Assembly: GCA_964477265.1 (NCBI GenBank)
Contig: CAYZDJ010000025.1
Span: 1 to 36,057, forward strand
Direction of reading: 5' to 3'
From: CAIVPM01 sp964477265
GTDB taxonomy: Bacteria > Bacteroidota > Bacteroidia > Chitinophagales > Chitinophagaceae
DNA: 36,057 bases
Below the pieces are notes generated by a model. That model searched no databases and was not told the DNA's origin. It worked only from the letters and a program-made list of their open reading frames with translations. Shown here piece by piece: positions 14,748 through 24,600 of the stretch; the stretch's first letter is position 1; the number at the start of each line of letters is the position of its first letter. A program made the translations under genes and the position numbers.

Positions 14748-16055
14748 TCACTTATTTAATGTATTCATTAACCACGTCCAATCTTCCTTTCTAAAACTAA
14801 TTAAATCAAATACTTTAAATCCACCTTCCCTCTTATAAAACTGAAACGCTACATAAAAACTTTCAGAGAAATATGCAAGTAAACTTATAAGAGCTGCGAT
14901 TTTAATGGTATAAAAACTTTGACAAATAAAACTTAGCGAAACCATAACAATAATTGCAACTACAGCACCAATCAGATTGACCTTATTTTGTTTGGTTCCA
15001 GAAAAATAAGCCGAATACAGACTTGAAATTGCCAGGCAGTAAATGCCAGGAATTAAAATAACCGTAGGTAAATACATTGTGTTAAAGCTTTCGCCAAATA
15101 AAAAAGGGAAAAACCACTTGCCTATTATTAAAAATGCAGCAAACAAAAAAAGAAACAAAATACTGAACAACCTTACCAAGCGACCAATAATAATAACTAC
15201 ATCACTCTTTTGATCTTTATTGGATATTTGAGGAAAAATTGTGCTGGCAATAATTTGTGGCACTACCAATAATATTTGTGCAAACTTAGATGCCTGCAAA
15301 TAATTACCTAAATCTTTGCTTCCATTGCACCAGTTTTTAACGAAATTGTAATCTAATTTATATACAAAAAAGAAAATTAGGTTACTTAACATAATTATTG
15401 AAGCATATCTGTAAACACTTTTGTAGTCTCTCAAAGACGGCAATTCTATACCTTTTAACACTCCAGTTTTTAAAACTACAATTAGAAAAAGTAATATTCC
15501 TGTAACAAGCGTTAAAAAACAAAAATCTTCTACTATAATGAAATTATTTGAGTTAGAGGTATATCGAAATGCGATTAAACCCAAAAAGAAGCTATTTAAA
15601 ATAATCAAAACATAATTAGATGTTTTAAAATCCTGCAATCCATATAAAATAGATGTAGAAACTGAAAGAAACATTATTCCAATAAAATAATATATACTAC
15701 ATTGATAAACATTTATTTTTAAATTATTAGTTACAATTAATTGTTCGTCATAATAACTGCTTTTAAATAAAATGTTTATTAATATTGAAATTAAAATAAT
15801 AACAGATAAGGATATGAATATTATCTTTTTAGCTGAAATAACATTTGCCGATAAATAATAAGTAAATGCAGAATCTAAATTGAAGCCTACAACCAAAACT
15901 ATCAATGACAATACTGTAAGCAAATATGAAAAATCACCAGAAGCATCTGCCTTTAAAATGCGTGATATACAAACAGTTGTAATAAAGGAAAGAATAAAGT
16001 ACAAGCCACGCCAAATTAAACTTTGCTTTAATTGCTTTTGTAAATGGGTGGACAT
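14748..16055 (-). CDS. Wzx/MATE-type polysaccharide flippase-like membrane protein
   Basis: 435 residues, mostly hydrophobic segments (about 12 likely helices) separated by short loops. It opens with LKQSLIWRGLYFILSFITTV followed by CISRILKADASGDFSYLLTV, the start typical of oligosaccharide flippases and polysaccharide-biosynthesis exporters (PF01943/PF13440-like). Such proteins move lipid-linked sugars across the inner membrane. No glycosyltransferase cluster surrounds it, so it is not part of a capsule locus in this window. It lies 45 bases downstream of the EnvC-like gene on the same strand, as the last gene of the dut-DUF4292-EnvC group. The substrate is unknown. Confidence 0.85.
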   Translation of the reverse strand: MSTHLQKQLKQSLIWRGLYFILSFITTVCISRILKADASGDFSYLLTVLSLIVLVVGFNLDSAFTYYLSANVISAKKIIFISLSVIILISILINILFKSSYYDEQLIVTNNLKINVYQCSIYYFIGIMFLSVSTSILYGLQDFKTSNYVLIILNSFFLGLIAFRYTSNSNNFIIVEDFCFLTLVTGILLFLIVVLKTGVLKGIELPSLRDYKSVYRYASIIMLSNLIFFFVYKLDYNFVKNWCNGSKDLGNYLQASKFAQILLVVPQIIASTIFPQISNKDQKSDVVIIIGRLVRLFSILFLFLFAAFLIIGKWFFPFLFGESFNTMYLPTVILIPGIYCLAISSLYSAYFSGTKQNKVNLIGAVVAIIVMVSLSFICQSFYTIKIAALISLLAYFSESFYVAFQFYKREGGFKVFDLISFRKEDWTWLMNTLNK

Positions 16056-16100
16056 TTTTTATTTTATATTATAATATAAATAAACTATATAAATTATTTA

Positions 16101-17570
16101 CTATCTGATTTTTAGCCAATTTCTTGGATTTTCAAACTTACCATATCCATTTAGCACCATAAATTCAACTACACCACCACCGTCATCACCTAAAGAAGAT
16201 TTGCCTAAAACTAAACCAACAGTTATTGTTTGGCCTTCTTTTACTTGAACGCCAGCAAGTTTATTATACATAGTAACATACTTACCGTGACGAACTGTTA
16301 CAGTCTGATATTCATCTAGATTAAAAATATGTGTTACAATCCCATCAGCTACAGCCTTTACAGATGTTCCAACTGGTAAACATATTTCAATTCCATCTCG
16401 GTGTACCAAAATTTTATTTACATACGAATCGCCATATTCACCACAAACTGTACCTAAATCAACAGGCCAACCTAATTTGTGTTTATTATTTTCAAAATTT
16501 TCAGATAATTTTAAACCTTCTTTTGTTCCTTCAAATGGACTATAATCTCTTTGTTTGCCTGTAGAGCCAATTATAACTTTACCAGCATTTGCAACTTCGT
16601 TATTAAATGTTTGAGATTTTTGTGCAGCTAATTTAGCTTCATCCTCAGCTTTTTTAGCTTTTGCATCGGCTTCTGCTTTACTTGCAGCGTCAGCTTTAAT
16701 TTTTGCATCAGCGTCAGCTTTTGCTTTAGCAGCAGCATCAGCTTTTGCCTTTGCTTCAGCTTCTAATTGCTTTTTCTTAGCTTCAGCCTCCGCTTTTAAT
16801 TTTGCAATCCTTTCTTTTTCTCTTTTCTCAGCTTCAGCAATTTCTTTTTTAATGGCAGCATTTATGGCATTCGATAATTCCCTGCGTTGCTTTTCTTTTT
16901 TAGAAATCTGAGCCATAATTTCTTTCTCCTGCCCTTTCAATTCCTTTAAATGGTTTTCTTCATCTTTTTTTGCGTCTTCAAGTTGCTTTAATTGTTCTGT
17001 TTGTGCAACAAGTGTTTGTTTTTTATCGTCTTTAGTAGTATTAAGCTGAGTAATATTTTGTTGAATAAATTGTTGAGCATTCTTTATTCTTTCTGCCTCG
17101 GCTTCCCTTAATTTTCTGTAAGCCTTTAAATAAGCAATACGTTTAATAGCATCGTTAAAACTTTTAGACGAAAATAAAAAATTAAGGTATTGGTAGTTGC
17201 TCCTGTTTTTATAGGAATAAACAATACTTTTCTTATAGTTTTCTTTTAAAGTGTCCAATTCTTTATTCAATCTATAAATCTCTACTTGCTTTAAATACAG
17301 CTCATCATCAAGAGCTTTAATTTTTTTATTGATATTGGCAACCAACTCGGCTAATGCAGCTACTTTCCTTCTTTTTTGTTCAAGTATTCTTAATACTTTC
17401 TTTTTATCGTTACCCGTAGCATTTAAACTAGCATTTAAAGCTTCAATTTCTTTCATTAAAGCCTGGCGTTGCTTAGTTAATTCTTCTTTGGTTTGTTGGG
17501 AGAATGAGGATTGTGGAACAATACTTAATAAAAATATTGCTGATATATATATAAAGAGTTTTTTCATCAT
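16101..17570 (-). CDS. EnvC-like murein hydrolase activator (degenerate LytM/M23 domain)
   Basis: 489 residues: signal peptide (about 1-24), long coiled coil (about 26-245), an Ala/Lys/Asp-rich TolA-like helix (about 246-318), then a LytM/peptidase M23 domain (about 365-489). EnvC-type proteins act in the periplasm, where the degenerate LytM domain activates amidases that split septal peptidoglycan. Active M23 enzymes carry an H.GID pair, an HLH-type pair and a final HFE. Here the corresponding stretches read VHRDGIEICLP, VTMYNKLAG and VVEFMVLNG, so the zinc ligands are mostly missing. This supports an activator rather than a peptidase. It is downstream of the DUF4292 lipoprotein with a 39-base gap. 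No amidase gene is nearby. Confidence 0.9.
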   Translation of the reverse strand: MMKKLFIYISAIFLLSIVPQSSFSQQTKEELTKQRQALMKEIEALNASLNATGNDKKKVLRILEQKRRKVAALAELVANINKKIKALDDELYLKQVEIYRLNKELDTLKENYKKSIVYSYKNRSNYQYLNFLFSSKSFNDAIKRIAYLKAYRKLREAEAERIKNAQQFIQQNITQLNTTKDDKKQTLVAQTEQLKQLEDAKKDEENHLKELKGQEKEIMAQISKKEKQRRELSNAINAAIKKEIAEAEKREKERIAKLKAEAEAKKKQLEAEAKAKADAAAKAKADADAKIKADAASKAEADAKAKKAEDEAKLAAQKSQTFNNEVANAGKVIIGSTGKQRDYSPFEGTKEGLKLSENFENNKHKLGWPVDLGTVCGEYGDSYVNKILVHRDGIEICLPVGTSVKAVADGIVTHIFNLDEYQTVTVRHGKYVTMYNKLAGVQVKEGQTITVGLVLGKSSLGDDGGGVVEFMVLNGYGKFENPRNWLKIR

Positions 17571-17609
17571 GAGTACTTACTTTTTGATAACGTAAAAATC
17601 CTCAATAAA

Positions 17610-18437
17610 TTATTTCTGTTTTATTTTTTTAGGTAAAGTAAAAGTATATTTTAGGTCTTCGTTGAAAGTATATTCCTTAAAGTCCATTACAATATCCAGC
17701 TTAGATTTTTCGGCAACAGAAATGCTTCTATTTGTTGAAAACTGAAAATTATTAACCGGTACAAAATTGCTGTAAGTTATATCGCAGGTTCTGCTACGCA
17801 AATAGTCAACATCATCAAGCTTGCTGTGGGTTACCAAAAGGTTATCGTTGCTGATAGTTATTAAATTTTTAAATATTTCGCCAACAGTTTGCACCAGCAT
17901 TTGGTTATTATTGGTCATTCTATAGCTAACTATATTGGTGCTGTCAATAAAAATTGGATTTCCAATTAACATATCCTGCAAGGTGCTAAACGTAAAAGGT
18001 ATTTGGGTTACTTCCTGCAAATAGCTTATTGCCCTTTTTTGAATATACTTCTCTCCCACTTTTTTATAAATAGTTACACTGTCCTTTGTAATTACTGCTT
18101 GTAAACCCACAACTCCTAAAAATCCTTTTATCTGCAGGTAAATAATGCTGTCTTTTTTTACACTTAAATATATGGTGTAATTGTCAGTATTTTCCTGTCC
18201 ATAATAATCAACTTTTATTTTGGAGTTAAATGTGTTAAAGTCAATTTTTTGTTTCATAGTTTTAGCAAGCAAATTTTTAATAATGCTCACTGAGTCAACA
18301 GCAATTATTTTCTTAATTTCAACAGATTGAGCTGTATCTTTTTTTGTAATTGCAGTATTTATGGCTTCTACCTTTTTTACTGGTTTGCAAGCTACTATAA
18401 ATATTATTGATATAATTATAAAAAACAGTTTTCTCAT
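17610..18437 (-). CDS. DUF4292 family lipoprotein (LolA/LolB-like fold)
   Basis: 275 residues. Lipoprotein signal MRKLFFIIISIIFIVACKPV with the lipidated Cys at 17. The body carries blocks of the DUF4292 family, including KIDFNTFNSKIKVDYYG, SIIYLQIKGFLGVVGLQAVI and LPKKIKQK at the end. The family has a LolA/LolB-like lipid-binding beta fold, so a role in lipoprotein or lipid handling at the outer membrane is plausible but not demonstrated. It sits between dut and the EnvC-like gene with gaps of 27 and 39 bases, an arrangement I recall as common in Bacteroidota. Confidence 0.85.
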   Translation of the reverse strand: MRKLFFIIISIIFIVACKPVKKVEAINTAITKKDTAQSVEIKKIIAVDSVSIIKNLLAKTMKQKIDFNTFNSKIKVDYYGQENTDNYTIYLSVKKDSIIYLQIKGFLGVVGLQAVITKDSVTIYKKVGEKYIQKRAISYLQEVTQIPFTFSTLQDMLIGNPIFIDSTNIVSYRMTNNNQMLVQTVGEIFKNLITISNDNLLVTHSKLDDVDYLRSRTCDITYSNFVPVNNFQFSTNRSISVAEKSKLDIVMDFKEYTFNEDLKYTFTLPKKIKQK

Positions 18438-18464
18438 TTTACTAAACAGTGTATTTAAATTTAA

Positions 18465-18908
18465 TTATTGTTTTCCCGTACTTCCAAAACCACCTTCACC
18501 CCTATTGGTTTCATTTATTTGTGCAACCAAATTTAGTTGTGCTTTCTCTACTTTTTGTATCACCATTTGTGCAATCCTTTCCCCATTTTTAATGGCAACA
18601 TCTTCATTCGACAGGTTAATCAGTATCACTTTAATTTCTCCCCTGTAATCACTATCAATTGTGCCTGGTGAGTTAAGGCAGGTTATGCCTTGTTTTATCG
18701 CCAAGCCACTTCGTGGACGAATTTGTGCTTCGTAACCCAAAGGCAACTCAATAAATAAACCAGTAGCAATAAGTTCTCTTTGTAATGGCTTTAAAATAAT
18801 GTCGCTTTCTATAAATGCCCTAATATCCATGCCACTTGAACCAGCAGTTGCATAATGTGGCAATGGGTTTGTTGAGTTGTTGATAATGTTAACCTGAACA
18901 TCTTGCAT
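18465..18908 (-). CDS. dut: dUTP diphosphatase
   Basis: 147 residues with all five dUTPase motifs in order: AGSSGMDIRA (22-31), PRSGLA (65-70), GTIDSDYRGEI (82-92), RIAQMVI (111-117) and RGEGGFGSTG (136-145). It hydrolyses dUTP to dUMP and pyrophosphate, which keeps uracil out of DNA and supplies dUMP for thymidylate. Homotrimer in the cytoplasm. It is the first gene of the four-gene minus-strand group ending in the flippase. A minus-strand TAACTTTG element ends only 6 bases before the ATG, so a very short or absent leader is possible. Confidence 0.97.
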   Translation of the reverse strand: MQDVQVNIINNSTNPLPHYATAGSSGMDIRAFIESDIILKPLQRELIATGLFIELPLGYEAQIRPRSGLAIKQGITCLNSPGTIDSDYRGEIKVILINLSNEDVAIKNGERIAQMVIQKVEKAQLNLVAQINETNRGEGGFGSTGKQ

Positions 18909-19006
18909 AATAACAAAGTTAAGGTTGTAAATACTTTAGATAAATATGTGGGTAAGTTATTATGAAAACTTTAACAAACAGTAATATTTAGTAAGTGGTT
19001 ATTAGG

Positions 19007-19267
19007 TTATTCAGATGCATCCTTAAATATCTGTTTTATACTTTTTGCTTCCTGCCTTAATAAATACAAGTATAAATTTTCCACTTTGGTTCTTGCCCAA
19101 GGTGTTTTACGCAAAAATGTTAAGCTAGATTTTATACTTGGATTGCTTTTAAAGCAATTGATATTTACTTCTATTGACAAATATTCCCAGCCATAGTTTT
19201 TTACAAGATGGTTCAATATCATTTCTAAAGTAATGCCATGCAATGGATTATTTTTTTGAGTATTCAT
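19007..19267 (-). CDS. VF530 family (DUF2132) protein
   Basis: 86 residues that match the small VF530/DUF2132 family almost end to end: NNPLHGITLEMILNHLVKNYGW, then NINCFKSNPSIKSSLTFLRK, then TPWARTKVENLYL. Members are short proteins with a fold related to bacterial DNA-binding modules, and their function is poorly known. It is separated from dut by 98 bases on the same strand and may be transcribed separately. Confidence 0.88.
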   Translation of the reverse strand: MNTQKNNPLHGITLEMILNHLVKNYGWEYLSIEVNINCFKSNPSIKSSLTFLRKTPWARTKVENLYLYLLRQEAKSIKQIFKDASE

Positions 19268-19302
19268 AGTTACACAAATTAAAGTAATTTAATGATAATA
19301 AT

Positions 19303-19331
19303 AAAGGGTAAACAAAATTTGCTTACCCTTT
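19303..19331 (-). terminator. Hairpin after the T9SS-tail gene
   Basis: AAAGGGTAA (19303-19311) and TTACCCTTT (19323-19331) form a perfect 9-bp stem. On the minus strand it is followed by a moderately T-rich tract (TTTATTATTATC). It ends the T9SS-tail transcript. Confidence 0.6.
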
Positions 19332-19357
19332 ACTGCAGTTTATAATTTATTAACCTT

Positions 19358-19762
19358 TTACTCCACTACTATTTTTTCTACAAACCTTTTATTGGTTTTG
19401 GTATTGGTTAGTGTTATAAAATATATGCCACGTTGATTGCTTACCTGCACATCCATAGTTTTGGTTAAAGCAGTTGTTTTTTGTGTGCTTATTACTTTGC
19501 CTAAAACATCTTGTACAGTAATAGTCCAGATAGCTTTTTCATCGCTTGGTATTAGTATATGCACTATGCCTTTGGTAGGGTTTGGATATACCGAAACATG
19601 AGAATTGGCTATTTGTTTTGTTCTGTTAATAGGTTTTGGCGTTACAATTTGAGGACGACAAGTATTAACGTTGTTCCTACGGCTTGTTGTATTATTTACA
19701 GGACACACATCACCAAACTGTGTATTTTCTTCAGTTAAGCTATTACTAGAGTTTAATTGCAA
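19358..19762 (-). CDS. Orphan T9SS type A sorting tail, likely gene remnant
   Basis: 134 residues from a TTG; no ATG is available at the 5' end and the frame is closed by a stop 6 codons upstream. The last 80 residues are a complete T9SS C-terminal sorting domain: VSVYPNPTKGIVHILIPSDE, then WTITVQDVLGKVIS, then GIYFITLTNTKTNKRFVEKIVVE. Such tails are recognised for secretion across the outer membrane but need an N-terminal Sec signal, which is missing here. The preceding 50 residues are low-complexity Asn/Thr-rich linker. This is best read as the 3' remnant of a larger secreted protein, although expression from the TTG cannot be excluded. Confidence 0.6.
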   Translation of the reverse strand: MQLNSSNSLTEENTQFGDVCPVNNTTSRRNNVNTCRPQIVTPKPINRTKQIANSHVSVYPNPTKGIVHILIPSDEKAIWTITVQDVLGKVISTQKTTALTKTMDVQVSNQRGIYFITLTNTKTNKRFVEKIVVE

Positions 19763-19789
19763 AAAGACACGATATAATTAAGTAAAATA

Positions 19790-19824
19790 AAAAAGCATTA
19801 CAGTTAATCCTGTAATGCTTTTTT
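19790..19824 (-). terminator. Terminator after the susD-like gene
   Basis: AAAAAGCATTACAG and CTGTAATGCTTTTTT form a near-perfect hairpin with a short loop. It is symmetric enough to work in both directions. It lies 21 bases after the SusD stop codon. Confidence 0.85.
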
Positions 19825-19844
19825 ATTATGAGATATTTTATTTA

Positions 19845-21671
19845 TTAATAACCCGGATTTTGTTTTAAGTTTTGGTTGGCACTAATTGCAGTTTGTGGTA
19901 TAGGAAATAATTCTGATTTTCCAGATACAAAACCACAAGCATATCTTGTTCCACCAGAAGCATTAGTTGATGGCATAGTAACACCCAAACTGGTTGTGCC
20001 TATACCACTACCAACCCATGTAACCTTGGTTGTACCTGCAGGTGTAGAAGTAAGTTTTTGATAATATGAATTTGCCCACATTGTTTTATCATCTGCAGTT
20101 GTACCAGTAATTAAATACATTGAGGTAGGTAACGCATCATAAGGTGCTACAGCATTTGCCATATCCAATAATTTTTGTTTTGTTTCAGCAATTTTTGATG
20201 CCAATAAATTCCATCTTACTAAATCAAATTTTCTAACACCTTCTCCACCCAATTCAAAAGAACGTTCTTTAACCAAAGCAATAAAAAAATCTGTTTTATT
20301 TAGTCCTGCTAAGTCAACAGTTACATCTGGTGTATTAATAGCTTTACCAAAACCTCTACGCCTTACCTGATTAATAGCATCAAATGCACTTGCAGTTGGA
20401 CCATTAATTTCGTTTTCAGCTTCTGCATACATTAACAACACATCAGCATAACGTATTACCTGCCATTTTGCACCAAACCATTGCAGGCTTGAAGCTGCTA
20501 AATTATTGCTCCAATCCCTTCTGTATTTTCCATCATTCATTGCTGTGATGCTTTGACCTGTTTTTACAAGACTACTTGCTGCATTATAAGGTGCACAGGT
20601 TACATCTCTTCTTAAATCCATTGAATCGAAAGCATAAAAATAAGTTGGCAGCATTATATAACTTGCATTACCAGCATTATCTAATCTAGGCCCATTATAA
20701 TAACCCAGTTTTGTATCTTCAAGGCTTGTTCCTCCAATGCCGGTAACCTGAAACAACAATTCATTTTGAGGATCAACCGCAGCACGTTTACCAACTTGTT
20801 CTTTCCATAAATTTTTATAATCAGGATTTAATTGATGGCCACCATTTGCCATAATATCAGCACACTCTTGCTTTGCAATTTGATAGTAACTTAAATAATC
20901 ACTTCTGCGTTGCATTGTGCCTAAAGCTGCACCTGCTGCCCCACGCAATGAATAACCACCTGCAAACAATGCAATTCTTGCACGTAATGCTTTGGCTGTA
21001 GCTTTTGATAACCTTTCATTTTTTGCATCTCCAATACCAGGCATATCATTTTGCCATGGCATTAAATTGCTTGCTGTTGCAAGGTCTGCTAATATTTGAT
21101 TATAAATAGTATCTCTGTTTACACGAGCAGGAAAAGGATTTTGACTTGCCTGCTGTATTGCTGGTTGAAAATGTGTAGGTAAATCGCCCCATATTCTTAT
21201 AGCTTCAAAATAAAACTGAGCCCTTAATGTTAATGCCTCGCCCACCATTCTTTGCAATCTTTTTTTCTGCAAATCTGTCCCCGATGTATATAAACTCATT
21301 CTTGGTATTTGGTCAATACACACATTGGCATATTCAATACCCTGAAACAATTGATTAAAGGGTCTTTCTAATTGAGCATTACTTGCAGAAAGTGTATATC
21401 TTGACATGCCTCTTCTATCGTCATCATTTGTTCCACTTGGTCCTTGTGTTTCATCTGTGTCAACTGTATAATACAAGCTTAATCTTATACCATAACCCTG
21501 ATCTCCAGTTAATCTGCTATAAGCTGCAATTAAAGCTTCGTAAGCTCCTTTTTCATCTGCAAATACAGTAGCTGAAGTTACTGCTGTAATAGGTTTTTGA
21601 TCTAAATATTTTTTACAGCCAATGCTTGATACTGCAAGAAACAAAAACGTAATTTTTATAATGTTTTTCAT
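19845..21671 (-). CDS. RagB/SusD family nutrient-uptake outer-membrane lipoprotein
   Basis: 608 residues. Lipoprotein signal MKNIIKITFLFLAVSSIGCK with lipidated Cys19, then YLDQKPITAVT, typical of SusD. The helical TPR-like core includes LTLRAQFYFEAIRIWGDLPT, and the C-terminal SusD_RagB part includes ADVLLMYAEAENEI and KERSFELGGEGVRKFDLVRW, ending in ELFPIPQTAISANQNLKQNPGY. SusD proteins cap the SusC channel at the cell surface and bind glycans, peptides or other polymers. It is 20 bases downstream of the SusC gene on the same strand. No polysaccharide-degrading enzyme or anti-sigma factor is adjacent, so the substrate is unknown. Confidence 0.96.
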   Translation of the reverse strand: MKNIIKITFLFLAVSSIGCKKYLDQKPITAVTSATVFADEKGAYEALIAAYSRLTGDQGYGIRLSLYYTVDTDETQGPSGTNDDDRRGMSRYTLSASNAQLERPFNQLFQGIEYANVCIDQIPRMSLYTSGTDLQKKRLQRMVGEALTLRAQFYFEAIRIWGDLPTHFQPAIQQASQNPFPARVNRDTIYNQILADLATASNLMPWQNDMPGIGDAKNERLSKATAKALRARIALFAGGYSLRGAAGAALGTMQRRSDYLSYYQIAKQECADIMANGGHQLNPDYKNLWKEQVGKRAAVDPQNELLFQVTGIGGTSLEDTKLGYYNGPRLDNAGNASYIMLPTYFYAFDSMDLRRDVTCAPYNAASSLVKTGQSITAMNDGKYRRDWSNNLAASSLQWFGAKWQVIRYADVLLMYAEAENEINGPTASAFDAINQVRRRGFGKAINTPDVTVDLAGLNKTDFFIALVKERSFELGGEGVRKFDLVRWNLLASKIAETKQKLLDMANAVAPYDALPTSMYLITGTTADDKTMWANSYYQKLTSTPAGTTKVTWVGSGIGTTSLGVTMPSTNASGGTRYACGFVSGKSELFPIPQTAISANQNLKQNPGY

Positions 21672-21691
21672 ATAACTAATTTTTTATTTTA

Positions 21692-24600
21692 TTAAAAAGT
21701 AACATTTAATCCAAAAATGAATGAGCGGCTTTTTGGATAAGCTGAATAATCTAAACCTGGTGTTAATGGATTTTTACTTACACTAACTTCAGGGTCGTAA
21801 CCAGTATATTTAGTAATTACAGCAAGGTTATTTGCAGTTGCATATAATCTTAACCTGCTAACACCTAATTTAACCAAAGTTTTCACAGGAAAATTATATC
21901 CAACAGTTATGTTGTTTATCCTAATGAAAGAACCATCTTCAATTGCCCATGAGTGGCTATGAAAAGCACCTCCAGCTGTCAATGGCATCCACATATTGGC
22001 ATTGGCATTACGTGCTGCTAAAACTGTAGGTGCTGCACCATAAACGTTGTTACCATTTGCCCATTGAATTTTTGTTCCATCTTCTGCAACAGTTTTCCAT
22101 CTTCCCTCCATTTCTTTAATCATATTGCTACGATTAATGTAGCCATTTGTAAATTCAATTTTATTGGCATTATAAATATCATTGCCATAAGAGAAGTTAA
22201 TAAACACACTCAAATCCCAGTTTTTATATGTCAACTGGTTATTCCATCCACCTGTAAATTTAGGATTTGGATTACCAATGATAGTTCTATCGCGACTTGC
22301 ATCAACTACAGTATCGCCATTTAAATCTTTAAATTTAATTGAGCCTGGTTGAACTGCACCAATGATACTTGAATTATTTACAGTACCAGGTTTTAACGTG
22401 TATTGCATTGTTGCAGAATTATAGTTAAAGTCCTCTACTTTATAAAATCCATCATATACATAACCAACCATAGAACCCACAGGTTTTCCTATTTGTGTAA
22501 TATAGTCAGATGGTGGACCATTAACACCCCAACTTGGTGTTGTATTTATGTATTGCATACCCAATCCTAATTCATCAACTTTATTTTTACTAAACGAAAT
22601 ATTGAAATTTGAATTCCAGTTTAAGCCGTCTTTCTTTTTAATAACAACAGCATTCAATTGCAATTCAAAACCACTGCTACTTGTTCTGCCAATATTTTGT
22701 GTTTGGCTTGTAAATCCAAATGTTGGTGCAATTGGCACTCTTAACAATAAATCTGAACTTTTGTTATTGAAATAATCAAAACTTATGTCTAACCTGTTTT
22801 TTAAGATAGTCATGTCAAAACCTAAATTAAAATTAACTAAAGCTTCCCATTTCAATTTTTCATTGGCCAACTCTGTTGTGCTGTAAGCAGGAATTTGCTG
22901 ACCATTTACACCATAGTAATATGTTTGATTATTGAAGGTTGATAAAAACAAGTAATCAGCAATTCTATTATTACCCACAGAACCATAAGATGCACGAATT
23001 TTAAAATCGTTGATAAATTTAACTTTATCCATAAACTTCTCATTACTTACACGCCATGCAACTGAACCAGACATAAAATTTCCCCACCTGTTTTCGTTGA
23101 TGAATTTAGAAGAACCATCTCTACGATAAGTGTATGTAAACAAATATTTTTTTAGATAATTATATCTTACTGTACCAAAAAAACTTAACTGAGTAGATTT
23201 ATATGCAGTGTGTTTAGGATAAGCAGGGTCAAGCTGACCAAGTTGTGGGTTGTTAAAGGCATCATCCTTAGAAATAAAATTTGGATAATAGCGAGATAAG
23301 TTTTGTCTTGCATCACCATTTAATTCTACAGTTTCCTCTCCTACTATTACTTCTATATCATGTTTCTTTTTATAGTTTTTTATACTATAAGTTAAAATAT
23401 TTGAGTTGTTAAGAGAATATGTTTTTGTAGTATCTAAACCCACTACAGGCATTTTGCTACCATAGTTTATAGATAATGAACTTAATGAATCTGTAAACTG
23501 CCTATCTAAAATATCTTTTCTATCGTATCCAAATGTTGATTTAAAAGTTAACCTTTTGTTGATGTTGTATGTCAAGCTGGCTGTAATGTTATACTGAGTT
23601 GTAGTTTTTCTTCTGTATTCAGAGAAAATTACCCTGAATGGGTTTATCAATGCCAAACCATTACCTGGATTATCTTCTGCAAATGGATCTTCATCAGTTA
23701 TATCTTGTCCTGCAGATAAAAATGGACGATATTTTACAGAGTTTCTTAAACGATTGTATGCTGTACCTTTATCGTCGCTAACCCCTGCACCTAATACAGT
23801 TTGATTGGTGTAGCGAGTTCCTAAAGTTGCTTTAAGTTTATTGCTTAATTTAAATTCATTTTTTAAATTTAACTGATGGCGTTTGTATGAAGAATTTAAT
23901 ACAATAGCTTTATCATCGTTGAAAGTATATGAAAAGTTGTATGTCCATTTATTGACACCACCTGTAACACCAATATTGTGCATTTGAGTATGACCAGAGT
24001 TACCTAAAACCTCTTTTTGCCAATCAATGGCTTTTGCATTTTTATAATATTTAAAAGTATCAAATGGCCCAAAATCCTTTACATAGGTAGAACTGTCTGT
24101 TGAGCTGTTTACATTTCTTTCATAGCCATATTGAACAAACTCATAAGGGCTCATAACACCTAATGTTTTGGGCAAATTTTTAATACCATAAAACATGTTA
24201 TAGGTAACTTTAGGTTCACCAACCTTGCCACTTTTTGTTGTTATAATAATTACACCATTTGCACCCCTAGCACCATACACGCTCAATGCTGCTGCATCTT
24301 TCAACACGGTTATATCCTGTATATCCTGAAGCACAACACCATTTAAACCACTTTCTACCTGCACTCCATCTATAATATATAATGGGCTATTATCCTGAGT
24401 GATAGAACCACCACCTCTTACCCTGATTTTAATATCAGCATCTGGACTACCTTCAGTGGTGGTTGCAGTTAATCCTGCTAGTCTTCCACCAAGCATTTCA
24501 CCAACATTGTTAATGGGCATATCCTTCAAATCCTTTGCACCAACTGTGGCAACAGAACCAGTTAATTCTTTCTTTTTAACAGTACCGCCAAGCCCTGTTT

